A stretch of 64,000 bases of DNA. Origin: Amblyomma americanum. Its lineage: Eukaryota; Arthropoda; Arachnida; Ixodida; Ixodidae. The position numbers and the translations under genes are program-made. The stretch is from the NCBI RefSeq assembly GCF_052857255.1, contig NC_135497.1, forward strand, positions 346,720,799-346,784,798. Direction: 5' to 3'. Below the pieces are notes generated by a model. It worked only from the letters and a program-made list of their open reading frames with translations, was not told the DNA's origin and ran no database searches. Positions within the stretch are counted from its first letter, which is position 1; every line of letters begins with the position of its first letter. Positions 13,073 to 24,797 of the stretch are shown one piece after another.

Positions 13073-13630
13073 TTTGTTCATCTGTCAGCACTGTGACATG
13101 CGTATTTATGTAATCTTTGTCTATTGTTGTATATTGGCCTTCCACTTGCAATATATCAGTTTTCATACAACTACAATGTAATTGCCTACACGTATCTCGC
13201 TCTTGGACTATTCTCTGACTCCGACTATGGATCCGAACAGCTTTTGGCAATATGTATGGTGTAAAGTAAAATCAAATAATAGTGAAACTGAAGGCAACGC
13301 GAAAATGGCGGGCTTAAGCGAGAAAATTCAAATGCGCATGGACCCTCCGAAAACGGCTGAGACCAAGAAATTAGCTCGTTTTCGTTCGGCGTACGACAAC
13401 GAAATAAGATAAAACAATAAAAGGGCGGTGCTGAAAACGTCTTCTAACATCTTCAATAATCAGCAGCTTCCGGTTTTAGTACGATATACTAGCTTCGACC
13501 TTGGGCTGAAATTACAAGCAAAAAGTACAGCAAGGGGAAATCCTAGGCATCAGTGCCAATATACGTCACATTTATGTGGACTAATATGAAAGTGAATCTT
13601 AGCGATGACTTCCATTTTCCGTCCCTGCAG

Positions 13631-13829
13631 AAAGCAGATTCAGATCCTGGTGTACGAAGAGGGTAACGAGCAGGAGTGGAACGTTGGCTTGAACGTCACC
13701 TCAGCCTACGTGTACTATTCGTCGTCGGAAGGCCCGCGGGGTAAGAAGCGGGTCTACGCGGCCGCCATTGCGCCAATAGGAAGCTACTACAGCATCGCCA
13801 TCCAGATGGTGGAAGACAGGATGTTTAAG
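13631..13829 (+). CDS. Internal exon of an unrecognised gene (exon 1 of 2 visible)
   Basis: A GC3-rich open block is bounded by an acceptor (CCCTGCAG ending at 13630) and a strong donor (AAG|GTACGT at 13830). The exon enters in the third base of a codon (one base completes a split codon) and ends exactly on a codon boundary. It encodes about 66 residues starting KQIQILVYEEGNEQEWNVG and ending QMVEDRMFK, rich in alternating hydrophobic residues and predicted beta strands (INFERENCE), with one N-x-S/T site (NVTS). The next compatible exon is at 18129. Composition contrasts sharply with the AT-rich flanks. I do not recognise the family; an extracellular or luminal beta-rich domain is a guess. 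No upstream exon with a matching phase was identified in this window, so the gene may begin to the left. Confidence 0.6.
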
Positions 13830-16800
13830 GTACGTAAACACGCATGGGGTATGGGAATTGCACATGCACCGCCCCTTTGCCGATATCAAAAATTAAACAC
13901 ACACGCATGCGCACACACAAACAAACCACACGCACACAGAGCATTGGCCTCATGACGAGTTTGCAACCCCATTCTACCACTGATACCATTGACACTGCCT
14001 GTCTTGATCGCCAGATGACAGCTTCATATCATGACACATCCCTGACACACGCTAAGGCACTGCCTGGACCACCACTCAAACGCGCCTCGCCTCCTTACAT
14101 CGCGCCCTGCCCTGAGGTCACCAGACTCCTCTCATTGAGGGGAGACCCCTGAAACCCAATTTCAGCTTCTCTGGTAGTCTGCGAGCTTCGCATACCTTTC
14201 CATTCCCATCTTCCTTGCCACCCATTCACCTCTGAAGGCTCGGCTAATGGACTGGTTTCCAGAGGTGCCCAAATGCGCGCTCATGAAAGGTGTGTAAATG
14301 GTAATAAAGGTGTAAATGTTTTATTGACAGGTACAAAAGAAATAACAACGGAATATAAAGCAACTTGGGAATCAAATAAAGAGCTAAACGCCTGAAAGCG
14401 CCTACCATTCCATGGCGCTATGAAGCAACATTCCGAGCGTGGTATTTATTACAGTGCAGTTATCTTCTGTTTAGAGTATCTATTTACAAAGCACCTAAGA
14501 AGTGATAGCAAGCTATCTAACAACAAAACGCAAAGGAACAACAGCCCATTAAAAGGAAGAGAGAGCAAAGCATGTGACCAACCTTGAGGAAGTAGCACGC
14601 CGATGCTAATTTCTTTCGGTCATTCATTTCTTTGCGAAGAACAATCATTTGGATCAAATAAATTTTGTTCAGACAACGATATTTGCAATGCTGCTCCTCT
14701 ATACGAGTTTTTGATAGGCTGTGCGATAAGCCCAAAAAGAAAGAAAACGGAACGGTAAGGTGACGCACAGAAAGAGATGTGAAATGGCCTAGCTGCTACT
14801 GCTGTCGAGAATGTCATGTATAGCCATGCGACTCAATTAGGCTTGGAAGCGGACACTCTTGTAGGGTAGAGTTGTCGTTGTCTCTTCATTACACCAAATA
14901 AAAACAAACCAAGCATCTGGCAGATTTTTATGACGACTACTGTACGGGGAACTCGGCTCCGGAAAATTTCTACCCCCTGGAGATCTTCTATGCGTGCTGG
15001 ATAGCATAGAACATGGGCGTGTTTTGCATTTCGCCTCCACCGAAATGCGGCTGCCGCAGCCGAGAGTCCTGTTCGAGGGTCGAACGCCATGTAGCCACTA
15101 AGCCATCGCGAGGGGATTAATCAGGACATTTTCTTAGGCCTAATGACGTCACTTGCCCCATCGTACTTTTTAACCGCAAACTTCGGCGTTCATCTTTTGG
15201 GTAATGGAATAGCCACACGTGAGAGCTTGTTTCATGTGCTTGTAAAGTGCCTGGATTGTGCGCGTTTCGGAGTGGGCATTATCAGGGAATGGAGGGGAAG
15301 CGGGTAAGGCATCATGCATCTATCCCTCCTGCCTCTTAGCATCGGAGGAAGGGAGAAAGCTTGAGAGTTTATTTTTTAGTGCGAATGCACTTCAAGCCGC
15401 AATCCTCGGGCTTCAGCACTTTGTGCCCGTGTGTGTGAAGCCTCTGTGGAGCTAGGGCGTCTCACTGTGTCAGTGAACACCTCAATTGCGTTATAAGTAG
15501 GCGTTGTCGTCCACCAACAACTTGATGCAGTTATGCGCCTTTCCCTTTCTCCAAACGAGCCGACGGTTTAGTCTCCGTTGATTTTAGTAAAGACGCGTAA
15601 CTGCCTCTCTTGGTCAGTGGACAACTCCATCGCGCTTTGACGTACGTGGTGGTGGTGTCCCCCTGCAAAACACCGTGCTTTCGCTCAATATTTTGTGCTT
15701 AGCAGTGCTATGCCGCCAGCCATTTTTTTCGTCTCTTTGTACCTCGCCGTGAGCGTTGCAGAATTCGTTATGAAACATTTCATATTTCTGGTATATCTGA
15801 TGTCATCCTTTTGATTGTACGGCCGCAGAAGTTCAGCACGAATGCACAAGATAAGGCGCTCCGTTGCTGGCGCATGTCATGGCTAGTTGTATGTTTTCCG
15901 GGCCTGAGCCCTCACTCTCTTCACGCTCAGGTTGAGGTTTTCGTCACAGCTGCGGAAGGCGTTCTTACGGAGAAAAGAACTGGATAATCAGTGACGGACA
16001 GCGCACATATAAGGGAAGGCTAAAAGTGATTGTAAAGGTTGCTGGCATTCCATGTACTTAAAATATAACACAACGTCAAGAGAATTTTTACAGAGAGGCA
16101 ACCTTAAGGTGGTCTCACTGGCTATAAATAAATTTATACGTGTGTTCGACGCAAATAATGCAGCGGAAAGAATATAAGAGACGATCAGGCATTTAACGCG
16201 ACTATTCTTCGAAAGCATTTGGACATAACTTGATTATTACTTTGATGCCATTACTCAAATAAGGGCTTGTACTACAAACTGATGCTTTACGCACACGTCA
16301 AACCTTTTCTCGAGGCGAAGGTTGGGAGCGGAGGTGGGCAGCCCCTAAGGTTTAGGGTAGGTTTCTAAAGGGCAGCTGGCTTTCCAGATGCGTCTTTGAA
16401 TTCGATTTTGGCGTCGCCTTTGAGGCCTTGTGGAGGGTAAAGGTAAATGATTTGATGGTGTGAGGACTTTCTGGAGGGTACAGTCGAAGTGGCAGGTGGT
16501 GGACGGGACTACTGGGCAGTGAAGGTGGGCAAGGGTGGCGGTGTGAAGGTGGCTGGTGGGTGGCGCTTCTGGAGGGTGGAGACCTCACTCTTCGAGGCTG
16601 CAGAGAGACATATAGACGGAAAAGTACTCGCATTTTCTCACTCAGACAAGGGTACTGCTCTCGAAGTAAATAACAAGAGTGTAACCTGCGCTTTGCAGTC
16701 CCCTGCCACCGACACAGTTGCAAACTAGACTTGTACGGATGTTCCCACGAGAGGCTGTCTATGCAAAATAAATCATGCATGATCATGACGTCTGCCTTCC

Positions 16801-18128
16801 CATGCTATCAATACTGCTGGCTATTAAAGAGCTTTATTTTTAGAAGGCGCGAGGTAAGCTGCGATGAAGTTGACGGGTTGAAAATCGACTTTTGTCTGCT
16901 TTGTGCGTTTATATGCTTTGTGTCGCACACTTACTCCGACACGCTAGCAAGTCAGCTGTAAGCCACTTCTATGTCAGAGCTTCTGCTTGTCTGCCTTTTA
17001 TTCCCCTGTCAATATCCTCATGCGCAGTTAATCATGAGCAAAATGGCGAACTAGCCTAAACCGCCGAAGTACTGCACTATTGGTCAGCTAGAGAAGTGCG
17101 GTAACCTCACCAAGCAGCGCATCGCACCATCGCTGCAGCTTGCATCCTTAGTCAGGGCGAAATTTTTCATTCTTCGAGCGTACCAAGCTTGAGAACCTTG
17201 TGTCATCTATTGTATATTTCTATCTGTTCGGAATTCAACTTAATTTAATGAAAACAAAGTAAAATACTTGAATCGATCTTGTCGACACACTTTGTGGGCT
17301 GCTTCTCACGGCAAGCCCGAGGAAAGCAAAGCAAACACCTCTTGATGAGCACCCCTTGGCACGTGAAATGTAGTGTGTGCCGTTTTTGGTCTACTGGGTC
17401 ACCGTGGTGACGCAGGGATGCATTTGAGCCTTTGGCTCCGCGTCCTGGGCACCTCTGTCGGGGACGGAACTGCCCAGGGTGAGCGAGCACGCAAAAAAAA
17501 GCACTCACAGCATTATGCTTTTTTTTAATCACCGTGTGCATGCTTGTGAGAGAGGCGGTCGTCTCAGAATGTCCGAAGAATGGGCTTCCAGTTCTTCGCT
17601 TGATACTCGAAGCAACACACCGCCAGCCCAGAGCAACGAGCGGCTGGTAAAACTTTAATGCGCACTGATTTCTGCATCGTTTCTAACATGTGTTTTCTTC
17701 TTGTCGCCTGATTATGGCAAGAAAACATAGAAATCACGCAGCCCTTAAAAAGGCCATATCTTAAACATTTTTATAAATTTGGAACGAAACAGGAGCAGTT
17801 TAACTTCTAAGTTAGTTGAATTATCTTAATTAGTGTTGCACTCATGGCGACCTACTGATACTATATTGTGATACTATATAGTATTGTTATCTATAATTTT
17901 TATTCCAGTATTGCTCATCCGAATTGCATTTCAGTCCTTACGGCGAAAATTAATCGTTGCCATTTTTAGAACGTCTAGAAGCCTCTGGCATGAAATAAGA
18001 GCAAAAATAAAAGAGCGGCAGCAATAGCTGCGGGCTCTACAACTAAGAGGAACCCCGGCATTCAAAATATGTTTAATTCTCACAAACTGTACTGACGCTC
18101 GGATAAGTAAAATATTTTTTTCTTACAG
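13830..18128 (+). other. Putative 4.3-kb intron
   Basis: Sequence between the two phase-compatible exons. It holds a CA-rich patch (about 13895-13940), a SINE on the opposite strand (14833-15115) and AT-rich filler. A 144-codon antisense frame (16786-16352) is Pro/Ser-rich without a motif and is not called. Confidence 0.45.
14833..15115 (-). mobile_element. tRNA-derived SINE in the putative intron
   Basis: On the - strand the head reads CGATGGCTTAGTGGCTACATG, a degraded A box. It is followed by CTCTCGGCTGCGGC and then ATTTCGGTGGAGGCGAAAT, the latter also found in the SINE at 59285-59545 (ATTTCGATGGAGGCGAATT). The shared body identifies the two as one SINE family. The B box is eroded. The body ends near 14833 without an obvious simple-repeat tail. 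Confidence 0.6.
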
Positions 18129-18180
18129 CTCTTGTTCAATGACGAGAAAAAATACAGTGCCGATATGGACAGAATCTCAG
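18129..18180 (+). CDS. Second exon of the unrecognised gene
   Basis: The 52-nt block follows a pyrimidine-rich acceptor (TTTTTTTCTTACAG ending 18128) and precedes a donor (CAG|GTAGGA at 18181). Entering on a codon boundary, it matches the phase at which the 13829 exon ends. It encodes LLFNDEKKYSADMDRIS plus the first base of the next codon. A short charged segment such as this would continue the upstream protein. A (TA)n tract starts 25 bp after the donor. No downstream exon of matching phase was found with confidence. Confidence 0.5.
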
Positions 18181-18203
18181 GTAGGATAAGTTTCATATGT
18201 GTG

Positions 18204-18204
<1 letters not shown>

Positions 18205-18268
<64 letters not shown>
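18205..18268. repeat. (TA)n microsatellite
   Basis: About 30 TA units without interruption. It is followed directly by a partial SINE tail (18269-18330). Confidence 0.9.
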
Positions 18269-18271
<3 letters not shown>

Positions 18272-18330
18272 AAACATTACCCTATGCACCTTGGTTTTAG
18301 TGACTGTTGGCTCCCATATATATATATATA
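18269..18330 (+). mobile_element. SINE 3'-tail fragment
   Basis: Contains CCTATGCACCTTGGTTTTAG and GACTGTTGGCTCCC followed by a short (AT)n. The same tail appears at 18628-18665 and, inverted, at 60220-60262, always next to a TA tract. Confidence 0.7.
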
Positions 18331-18389
18331 TAAGATAGTAAGTTATAACTAAGTAAGTATATAGAGGGTGGCGCTGGTGAACACTCGCA

Positions 18390-18672
18390 AGGTTCGCTTA
18401 CGCGCAATAGACGGAAATACCAACGAGAGCCGCAGATTGGACAGCCGTCGCCGTAGCCCAGTTGGTAGAGAACCGAACGCGATATTCAGAGGTCGTGGGT
18501 TTGGATCCCACCGGCGGCATGGTTGTCTTTTCTGTTGCTAGATAAGTAATTTTCTTTAAGCGAAAGATTACTTGAAGAATTATTCTCCCGCTAATTAGCA
18601 CTACATATAAAAAAAAATATTCCCCTATGCACCTTGGTATCGGCGACTGTTGGCTTCCTTCCTTCCTTCATA

Positions 18673-18690
<18 letters not shown>
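18390..18690 (+). mobile_element. tRNA-headed SINE with TA tail
   Basis: The tRNA-like core is at about 18447-18520: A box GTAGCCCAGTTGGTAGAG, B box GTGGGTTTGGATCCCACC, closing CGGCGGCA. A leader (AAGGTTCGCTTACGCGCAA...) precedes it and the body runs to CCTATGCACCTTGGTATCGG and GACTGTTGGCTTCC. A (TA)n tract follows. The copy at 60000-60495 has the same order on the - strand. The anticodon region does not have a normal loop, so it is a pol III-type SINE and not a tRNA gene. Confidence 0.75.

Positions 18691-18766
<76 letters not shown>
18672..18766. repeat. (TA)n microsatellite after SINE tail
   Basis: Roughly 45 TA units directly after the SINE tail. It gives spurious Tyr-Ile open frames on both strands, which were discarded. 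Confidence 0.9.
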
Positions 18767-18769
<3 letters not shown>

Positions 18770-18779
18770 GAAGAGAAAA

Positions 18780-21700
18780 ATGGGACTGCGGAAGGCAGCC
18801 CTGCCGGTCTTCCATTGTGTTGGAGCTCCCTTAACCCGTTTCCCTTACAGGGATGGGGGAAGAGGAATAAAGATGGGCTGAGGTGGGATAAAAAGGGGGT
18901 GGTGGAGGGGTGCACTAGAAGGCCGCAGGGAGGAATGGCGGGCCTCCGTACAAGCGCACCAGCTCAAAGTGGATGACACATGCGGAAAAGGAAAAAAATC
19001 AAAAGTGTGTCGAAATAGTATTCCAAATATTGCCGCTTTTCTCATGCCACCCCGAGCGGCAGTCTAAAGAGTGCACCTCGGGTTATTCTTTGTGCCGTGA
19101 AACCTTTGCGCACGGACATTTCACACTTGAACGTCATAACAGTTGAGAAGCTTACTGAGCTCCTTGCCAAGCTAAACCACGCACCTGTGCTGAATGGGTG
19201 TTGACATCTGTGTTAGTTACATCATCTCCAGGTAACGAAAAACGGAAATCAGCGCAACGTTTAAGACAAGCGGAAGGGAAGAGCAGAGTAACACTGCCCC
19301 TTTGTTAAACATGTATACATGAGAGCATAGAACAGAAGTAGTCTGTCAAACACACATGAACACTAGAGCTTTCAGGAAGCCTCGACCATAAGCTAAGACA
19401 AAAATTTCAAACGCATCACTTGCGATGTCTTCCAAAAGAGACAAGAATAATGTAAAGCGGTAATTGTTTGTTCTTCCCTGCTAATTGTTACAGAAAGGAA
19501 TTTCAAATGCCCTCCATTTTTCTTCATAAACGTTCTCTCCTTTTTGTAGGAAGTGAAATTTCTTCACTTCATCTGTGAAAAAATCAATCTCACCTTAGAG
19601 AGAGAGGTTCAAGAGATTCCTTGAAGTGTCTACAAAACGCCTCAAGAAAGGTGTACTTCACATTTTCCTGCGTACATTGCAATGTCTTGGTAAATTTTCC
19701 TCCTTACTAATTTCCTACACTCCATTCTCTATTATACAATGCGAGGGCCGGTGTGGATGGCGCTATCGGGTGACACAGTGGGATAGACTAGAGTTTTGGG
19801 AACGCCACGGGGGGCGCTTGTAGTGTAAGTTCCTGTGCACGTTCTAAGCGCGGGCAGCACAAAGTAATACATTTTAGTTATAACTCCTAGGGAGCTGGAC
19901 GAAAAGAGATGGGCAGTTAAAGTACTCAAATGCTGGTGCAGAAATGGCATTGATTCAATGTTGCATAAAAGGAATGAAAAGTAACCAGCAAATATGCAAG
20001 AAAGCAGAATGTAGAAATAAGGCTTTAAACGCCGGGTAAAAAGGCACGGGATTAGAGGTGAAGCTATTCGTTGAAAAACAAAAAAACAGACTGTAGTCCT
20101 ATGCAGAAGATGGAAAAGGTACTGGGTAACATTTTAGAACGATGACCGCAGCGGAGGCCTTGTGATTCAAGTCTCCACCTCTGATAAGGGAGTACGAGTG
20201 ATACCGGGTACCCACCGGTTGTACGATGCGTAAAAGATTTCCCGCGACCTGGTTCTCGGTTTCATTCGTGTTGAATGCGTCGAAAAGAACAAATTTAAAT
20301 TATAAACGACCAACCAAATTGATAAAAAAACACATTTCAGAGCATACTGGGTCTTTGACGCGCTTTGGCCAAAGCTTCCATTGCGAGAATCAAATTCAAC
20401 TTCATCATCAAAAGGAATAATTTCTAAAAAGCACCTGTTAATTGGACAGATTCGTTAAATGAATACAAAGAAAAAATAACGAGCATGGTGGCACTCGCCA
20501 CCACCCTGCATGTCATATAGAGGACGCTCCTAACATGCAACTATCCATCCAGCCTTGAGCCGATGGGGTACTTGTGTGCAGCTCGTGGTGTGTGGTGTGT
20601 TGGGAGCCTGTACAGAGTGCGGTCCGTGTGCTGATCTGCAGCACGCCAAGGCCGTCGGCATAGTCAAGTGAGAGCGAAGATGCCTACGGGGAGCGGAAGT
20701 CATGAGTGGACATAGCGCCACGCGATTCACCCCTGCTATGAAATGGAACGTGCTATGAGAACATCGTGTTAGACGTACTCTGAAAAATCTTCTGGGGTCT
20801 GCAGTGCGGTCTGAGACAGGACCGCTCCACTAGATGGGACCACAGCTGCGGCAGCGAAGAACAACGCACCGTGTAGTAGCCAGCCGGCAAAGGTGTTTAT
20901 TGGGGAACTCCTCAACTAGTGGCCTCCTCGGTACAGAACTGGCGGCAGGCGAGCGAGCAACGTGAAAGAAGCGGCGTCATCATGACAACTGCGGCTTCCA
21001 GCGTGTTCCAGACCTGTATCGCCGTCGCTCCGCCGTCCCTCCTATCACCAACTCCTGCACTGCCGCAGAAGACAAGAAGTGGGGGAGAGAAGATCCGTCT
21101 CTCCCCCGCGTTCTCCACTGCCGCTCGGAGGGAAGATGAAGGGGGAGAGGGGGGGGGGGCTTTTCCATCGGCGGGCGATGGAAAAGACGATTTCCCACAA
21201 GCTTCACTCAGATTTTCCTTCGAGTCTGAGATTCGATGCGAATGCAGATTGGTGAGTACAACTAACACCTGTCTCTTTTTTTGTTCTTTTTAAGGGCCCT
21301 TTTAATGGCAGTGTCACACATTGGGGTCAGGTCTCGTAGTGGAACGCACAAATAATTCACTGCGTTCTTTCTATTCGGGAATAAGTGACGTGACTCTAAT
21401 CAGAAAAAAAAGAAGCATTTTGTGGCGCGAAGAGCTAGTCGGAGAACGATTTTAAAATTGAATTTTTAGTCAAACTGTGAGATTTTCGGGGTACGCTGAA
21501 TCCTAACCGTAGCATGACAGGTTCAAAATAAGGCAATGCATGTGACGATGATCAAAGCGGTGAAAGTCCCCTCAGCTTTAATGTGTTCACAAAAACAATG
21601 CTGGTCAACTACTCTACATCGCTTCCGTTAATGCATTGTTCAAGAAAAAAGAAATTGAGTAATTTTTCTTTCTTTTCTCGGGTGACCACTATTAAATCAC

Positions 21701-22310
21701 CACTTCCTCAATGTCTGAACGCTCACTGTCTGAAGAATGCACTGGCTCTCAAAAACTCTGCATCTCTTTCCTCTTGTGGATGTCGCAGGTAAAACCTGGA
21801 AGGTGAGATTTTCTGTAGGAGATCATGTCGTATGTTCTCTACACTATACTGACGAAAAGAAGAAATTCTTTCCTGCTAATGGACTATTAAGCCACTTTGT
21901 TTTCTATGTTGTTTTTTCATTGTTCACAAGATTACGTGCTCGTGCATCAAACGGGCTCTGAATGAACTGTCTACAGGCTCTTGTGTTGTCCGCAAATGCG
22001 TGCTTTTAGGCTGCAAGATAGCTGCTGTTATAAATTCATTTGGCACTACAGGCTTCACCTGAAAGTGATAAAGACTCTGAGGGAAACTCCATCCAATATT
22101 TGTTTTTTTTTTTTAAATTCAGAGTTTCGCTCGTTCTTGCTACAAAATTAGCGCAAGAAACGGGACCCACAGAAGAGAACAGAAAACCAACTAACCCAAC
22201 TTTATGTGCTAACGACCTTCATTATTTGCTATGCTAATGTTTGTTTCGCAGCAAAAGCCACATTCATAGCTGCGAAAATTAGATTCAGAAATGGATCATT
22301 ATTTTACCAC
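18780..22310. other. Non-coding stretch with one GC-rich patch
   Basis: Mostly AT-rich without a recognisable gene. A GC-rich patch at 20862-21271 has overlapping open frames of 118-124 codons on both strands. Read on the - strand it starts TGTTAGTTG, contains AATAAA near 20903 and ends GCTGCCGCA, so it could be an LTR-like remnant. No second copy or target duplication is present, so this stays open. Confidence 0.35.
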
Positions 22311-22318
22311 CGCTAAAC

Positions 22319-22540
22319 TCAAACATAATACATAAATATAATAATTCCTTCCAGCAACACTTTCATGACTCGCGCATTGTGGACTGGACTATAGCCTTGC
22401 TGCTGGAAGAATACTACATCGTTAAAAGGGCCGTCCAAGTCATATGGGATGAGATAATGGTCGAGCACGTCGCAGTAGATGGCTTCGTTCATTCTCTCAC
22501 CTTGGTAATCGATGAGAAGACTAGACACCTTTTGCATGAC
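22319..22540 (-). mobile_element. Tc1-like transposase C-terminal fragment
   Basis: The - strand encodes YCDVLDHYLIPYDLDGPF followed by QQQGYSPVHNARV, matching the block before and around the second catalytic Asp of Tc1 transposases. Here the expected Asp of QQDN is Gln. It parallels YCDFLDHYLVPYALDEPF in the neighbouring + strand copy. The fragment is cut off at about 22540, where the other copy begins. Dead remnant. Confidence 0.7.
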
Positions 22541-22597
22541 ACGCCCACACCCACATATATATCAACGAACGTTGTGGAAGTACCTATTCCACGAAAA

Positions 22598-23880
22598 ATG
22601 CCGCCCCGAGTTCCACTGGATGTTAGGCGCCAAATTCTTCTCCTACGCGCGCAGGGTGTACCACAGCGAGGTGTGCCACAGGGCAGGAAGGTCGATGACT
22701 GCATGCAGTGAGTAGGATAGTAGAAGCTTACAGGGATGAAGGCTGCGATACTCCACGCCCAGGGCGCAAGCGGTGCACTTCGGCTGAGGCTGACCAAATG
22801 GTCGTCGCCGCAGCCGCTACGCATCTTTTTCAGGCCGCAAAAGAAATTCGAGATGCCCTCAGCCTAGACATCAGTCTGGGCACCATTCGGAACTATCTCC
22901 AGGAAGCCCGATTAAATGGATGTGTGGCGGAGCAGACGCCGTATTTGACGGGAGGATATAAGGCACAGCGCCTAGCATTTGATCGCGCCCACGAGCAGAG
23001 GACTGTGGACGACTGGAGACAAGTAATCTTTACAGAAGAATCAACTTTCTCTTCAAGATGGGACCAGCAGCGGCGTGTTTGGCGTTAATGGGATTGCAGA
23101 TATGTCCGAATAAGATTGATTTGTGTGAAAGGAGGAGCACAGCGTTCTAAAGCAGGATAAGAGTAAAAGTAAAACAAGTAAAAGTAGAGAAATGAAACTT
23201 TTGCTTCGCTAGTCTTCTCACTGCAGTTATTTATGTAAGCCGAAAAGCGTTTTTTTTCTTTCTCTGTAGCCTGACAACCGTGGTGTTGAGTGAAAGGCGT
23301 TTTTTTTAAATATATTATACATAGGAGCTAATCAACGCATTATTCTTTCGCACATAGGTACCTGCCCGCCTTTACGGCGCAAGTAATCAGATGAGGTTGT
23401 TGTGCCATGAACGTCTTGGGAGCTGTCAGTGCAGAAGGCCTCCGCCCTCTTTTTAGACTACCATCAAAGCTTTACGGAGCCAGCTATTGCGACTTCCTCG
23501 ACCACTATCTCGTCCCGTACGCGTTGGATGAGCCATTTAAAGATAGATTATTCCTCCTGCAGCAAGACTATCGCCCCGTCCACACGGCGCGAGTTGTGAA
23601 AGTTTTGCTTGAAGAACGGGCTGTGCATCTATTGCAATGGATTCAAAAAGGCGCCGATATGAGAGTCATTGAGAACGTCGGGCAACTTTGAAATGTAATC
23701 TGTCTCGTATCAATCACAGCGCGCGTCCAGATGACCTCTGGGAGGCTGTCAAGACGGAATTGGACCACCTCCGAGAACAGCCTGATATGTCGATCCTTTA
23801 TATGAGTCCCTTCCTCGGCGTGTGGCTGAGGTCATTAACGTGAGCGGGAGCATCAGCCGTCATTAAACTGAGTTTGCATA
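22598..23880 (+). pseudogene. Tc1-like transposase, broken
   Basis: An ATG at 22598 opens MPPRVPLDVRRQILLLRAQG, the N-terminal DNA-binding helix-turn-helix region. After a frameshift the second part (22708-23088) carries the linker (TPRPGRKR) and the first catalytic block (VIFTEESTFSSRWD), where the expected Asp is Glu. About 250 bp of unrelated sequence (around 23145-23395) then interrupts the frame. The C-terminal block (23407-23691) has QQDYRPVHTARV and VIENV, giving D-34-E spacing for the second and third catalytic positions. The product would be a cut-and-paste DNA transposase. Frameshift, stop, insertion and D-to-E change make it inactive. Terminal inverted repeats were not found. Confidence 0.85.
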
Positions 23881-24710
23881 AAGAGTGCTTTTGGAAGTAT
23901 TTTTTTTAGTCTACTCCACCCTGTTAGCATTTTAGCATTTTCTTCTTGCATGTTTGCAAAATATAGCCGATCTCGAACGACTAAATGACAGACAACCTCG
24001 TTTTCTGTTTGTCTTTTTGTAGCGATAGCTACATAACGGTAGCATTCCGATTCTTCGGCGCGGTTTCGCCGCCACGCTGTCAAATGGCTGGCCGCATGAT
24101 GCCGGGAAGCTGCTGGCGGCGAGGCGCCGTCGCTGATCACGAGGTTGGTCACTCGACCAAGTTCCACTCGGCCAGCTGTAGCTCTCGCTTCACTCCGGGA
24201 TTAACCAGAGCTAAACCACCACCAATTTTTTTCCTCTTGTGTAAGAAAAGAAATTTATGCCGAGGGAAGTGATCTTTAAATAGCCGAGTTGCTATACTGT
24301 TGAGCCCCTATTTTTAGAATCAAGACAAAGAATACAACACATGCATGCTATTGTTTTTTTTCATGCGCTTTCTTGAGCCAAGGAAAAGTTGACCACACTT
24401 GCAAAAGCGATCGACAAGCGTTTGTACTCTATAGCTCTCGCACAAACCCGCAGAACACATCATGAACTAGTTGGTTGTACATCACAGTAAAAACAGCGCA
24501 AACTTTACGAAGGACGCAGAAAGGGAAGATGATCAGTTGTTAGATCAGCTCCTGTGTATTGTCTACCTTTTCTGCGTCGTTCGTGAAGTTTGCTCTGTTC
24601 TCATTGTCGTAAACTCGCCGCGAAGCGAAGCGCGAACGACGGCAGTCACGCAGGCTGAAAATCGTGGAATTACTGAAAAGGAAGAAGTGCAAGTTGCCGA
24701 ACGCCAACTT
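23881..24710. other. No gene seen
   Basis: Short open frames only (up to 111 codons) without motifs. The LINE 3' end begins at about 24711. Confidence 0.4.
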
Positions 24711-24797
24711 TTTTTCATTTCATTTCATTTATTTACCTTAAAGGCCCCTTTCGGGGTTCACATAAGGGGTGGGGTAATCAAATATTGGTACATTTTT

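Noticed and set aside
16352..16786. 144-codon Pro/Ser-rich - frame in the putative intron
   Set aside because: Low complexity from a GGTGG-rich stretch, no domain or splice bounds.
18447..18520. tRNA gene, also inverted at 60365-60440
   Set aside because: A and B boxes are present, but the anticodon loop is abnormal and both copies share a SINE body and TA tail.
18591..18915. Tyr-Ile repeat proteins on both strands, also at 59969-60260
   Set aside because: They are translations of (TA)n microsatellites.
19548..19600. Third exon for the gene at 13631-18180
   Set aside because: A TTTTTGTAG acceptor is present, but the required phase meets a stop codon within about 10 codons.
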